A DNA stretch of 64,000 nucleotides from Burkholderia pyrrocinia (lineage in GTDB: Bacteria; Pseudomonadota; Gammaproteobacteria; Burkholderiales; Burkholderiaceae), in assembly GCF_018417535.1 (NCBI RefSeq), contig NZ_CP070977.1, forward strand, positions 3,038,001 to 3,102,000. Direction: 5' to 3'. Both the position numbers and the translations under genes were made by a program. Below the pieces are notes generated by a model. That model was given only the letters and a program-made list of their open reading frames with translations, did no database searches and was not told where the DNA came from. Positions 62,442 to 64,000 of the stretch are shown piece by piece (the stretch's first letter is position 1; the number at the start of each line of letters is the position of its first letter).

Positions 62442-62455
62442 TAAGCATTCGCTTA
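62442..62455. promoter_or_regulatory. Shared MarR-type motif, copy 2 (upstream of the pump gene)
   Basis: TAAGC-ATTC-GCTTA is a 5-bp inverted repeat, and its left part TAAGCATTC differs by one base from the copy at 61857. It lies about 140 bases before the pump start. Confidence 0.4.
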
Positions 62456-62592
62456 TTTCTCTGTCTGGGCAGAAGATGACAGGACACGTGCTCCACTCTT
62501 TCCTTTATCCGTTCCACCTGGCCGGGTCGTGCTGCGTCGCGCACCCGTGCGTTGCGCCGGCGCGTCGCGCGCGCCGCGTCTAGGAGATTCCG

Positions 62593-64000
62593 ATGTCCGC
62601 CACCACGGCATCCGCGGCCCCGGCCGCCGCACCCGCGCCGCTGACCGGCGGTGCGCTCGCGCTGCTCACCGTCGGGCTCGCGCTCGGCACCTTCATGGAA
62701 GTGCTCGACACGTCGATCGCGAACGTCGCGGTGCCGACCATCTCGGGCAGCCTCGGCGTCGCGACGAGCGAAGGCACGTGGGTGATCTCGTCGTACTCGG
62801 TCGCGTCCGCGATCGCGGTGCCGCTGACCGGCTGGCTCGCGCGGCGGGTCGGCGAGGTGCGGCTGTTCACGCTGTCGGTGCTCGCGTTCACGGTCGCGTC
62901 CGCGCTGTGCGGCCTCGCGACCAACTTCGAGACGCTGATCGCGTTCCGGCTGCTGCAGGGGCTCGTGTCGGGGCCGATGGTGCCGCTGTCGCAGACGATC
63001 CTGATGCGCAGCTACCCGCCCGCGAAGCGCGGGCTCGCGCTCGGGCTATGGGCGATGACGGTGATCGTAGCGCCTATCTTCGGCCCGCTGCTGGGCGGCT
63101 GGATCAGCGACAACTACACGTGGCCGTGGATCTTCTACATCAACCTGCCGATCGGCATCTTTTCGGCGGCCTGCGCGTACCTGCTGCTGCGCGGCCGCGA
63201 AACGAAGACGTCGAAGCAGCGGATCGACGCGATCGGCCTGGCGCTGCTCGTGATCGGCGTGTCGTGCCTGCAGATGATGCTCGACCTCGGCAAGGACCGC
63301 GACTGGTTCAACTCGTCGTTCATCGTCGCGCTCGCCATGATCGCGGTCGTGTCGCTCGCGTTCATGCTGGTGTGGGAGGCGACCGAGAAGGAGCCGGTGG
63401 TCGACCTGTCGCTGTTCAAGGACCGCAACTTCGCGCTCGGCGCGCTGATCATCTCGTTCGGCTTCATGGCGTTCTTCGGCTCGGTCGTGATCTTCCCGCT
63501 GTGGCTGCAGACGGTGATGGGCTACACGGCCGGCAAGGCCGGCCTCGCGACCGCGCCGGTCGGGCTGCTCGCGCTCGTGCTGTCGCCGCTGATCGGCCGC
63601 AACATGCACCGGCTCGACCTGCGGATGGTCGCGAGCTTCGCGTTCATCGTGTTCGCGGGCGTGTCGCTGTGGAACGCGACGTTTACGCTCGACGTGCCGT
63701 TCAACCACGTGATCCTGCCGCGGCTCGTGCAGGGGATCGGTGTCGCGTGCTTCTTCGTGCCGATGACGACGATCACGCTGTCGAGCATCTCCGACGAGCG
63801 GCTCGCGAGCGCGTCTGGGCTGTCGAACTTCCTGCGCACGCTGTCGGGCGCGATCGGCACCGCGGCCAGCTCGACGTTCTGGGAGAACGACGCGATCTAC
63901 CACCATGCGCGGCTCTCGGAATCGGTGAGCGTCTACGCGCAGAACACGACCGACTACCAGGGCGCGCTCGCGCAGCTCGGCATCGTCGGGCAGACGGCCA
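62593..64000 (+). CDS. DHA2-family MFS multidrug transporter, EmrB-like, partial
   Basis: This is a 14-helix drug:proton antiporter; 469 residues are visible before the window ends. Motif A-like and DHA2 features are VLDTSIANVAVPTISGSLG, the LQGLVSGPMVPLSQTILMRSYPPAKRG loop and FGPLLGGWISDNYTWPWIFYINLPIG. AGGAG precedes the ATG. A membrane-fusion protein (EmrA) gene, needed to reach the outer-membrane channel, is not between the regulator and this gene and may lie beyond 64000. Confidence 0.93.
   Translation, partial: MSATTASAAPAAAPAPLTGGALALLTVGLALGTFMEVLDTSIANVAVPTISGSLGVATSEGTWVISSYSVASAIAVPLTGWLARRVGEVRLFTLSVLAFTVASALCGLATNFETLIAFRLLQGLVSGPMVPLSQTILMRSYPPAKRGLALGLWAMTVIVAPIFGPLLGGWISDNYTWPWIFYINLPIGIFSAACAYLLLRGRETKTSKQRIDAIGLALLVIGVSCLQMMLDLGKDRDWFNSSFIVALAMIAVVSLAFMLVWEATEKEPVVDLSLFKDRNFALGALIISFGFMAFFGSVVIFPLWLQTVMGYTAGKAGLATAPVGLLALVLSPLIGRNMHRLDLRMVASFAFIVFAGVSLWNATFTLDVPFNHVILPRLVQGIGVACFFVPMTTITLSSISDERLASASGLSNFLRTLSGAIGTAASSTFWENDAIYHHARLSESVSVYAQNTTDYQGALAQLGIVGQTA

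Overview
The window is a high-G+C segment (about two thirds G+C by eye) of the main chromosome of a Burkholderia, most likely of the B. cepacia complex. The basis is protein-level recognition: a complete betaproteobacterial atp operon, the mnmG-rsmG-parA-parB block, a phhA-phhB pair beside an Lrp regulator, and a gspD-N type II secretion locus with an inverted gspC. No tRNA, rRNA, insertion sequence, CRISPR array or prophage was seen.

Left part (1-16 kb), nearly all on the minus strand: the 5' part of an AMP-dependent acyl-CoA synthetase; the F1Fo ATP synthase operon atpI-B-E-F-H-A-G-D-C with a good promoter, hairpins behind atpE and a clean terminator behind atpC; then an ion transporter, parB, parA, rsmG and mnmG, closely spaced in one direction. 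Two parS-like 14-16-mers are present: one inside the mnmG reading frame, one just upstream of mnmG. The second forms the stem of what looks like the intrinsic terminator of the next operon.

16-27 kb: two complete amino-acid type (LIV/HAAT) ABC importers, both on the minus strand. The first contains a LivM-LivG fusion. The second has a LivF whose Walker A lysine is arginine. A 1.1-kb gap between them may encode a small RNA.

27-42 kb: mostly small regulatory and metabolic units. These are a GMC dehydrogenase with a divergent LysR gene, separated by a cluster of palindromic repeats also found between atpD and atpC; a CYTH protein; an Lrp-family regulator divergent from phhA-phhB across a perfect inverted repeat; a two-component system; a SET-domain methyltransferase with a lysine-rich tail; an old yellow enzyme; a class I amidotransferase next to a four-cysteine MarR protein; a YbdK-type ligase; and a CPA2 antiporter.

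42.2-42.9 kb: a gene-free stretch with two perfect DnaA boxes, one near-perfect box and an AT-rich block. It is the best candidate for the chromosomal origin. A second DnaA-box cluster lies at 39.6-39.8 kb. The atp and gsp operons are both transcribed away from this point, and parABS lies about 27-32 kb away, as expected for an origin-proximal centromere.

42.9-64 kb: mnmC, hupB with promoter and terminator, a CxCC-type metal GTPase, a lytic transglycosylase, the type II secretion operon gspDEF / gspC (opposite strand) / gspGHIJKLMN, and an efflux module (outer-membrane factor, MarR regulator, DHA2 pump cut by the window end) whose two regulatory gaps share a short motif.
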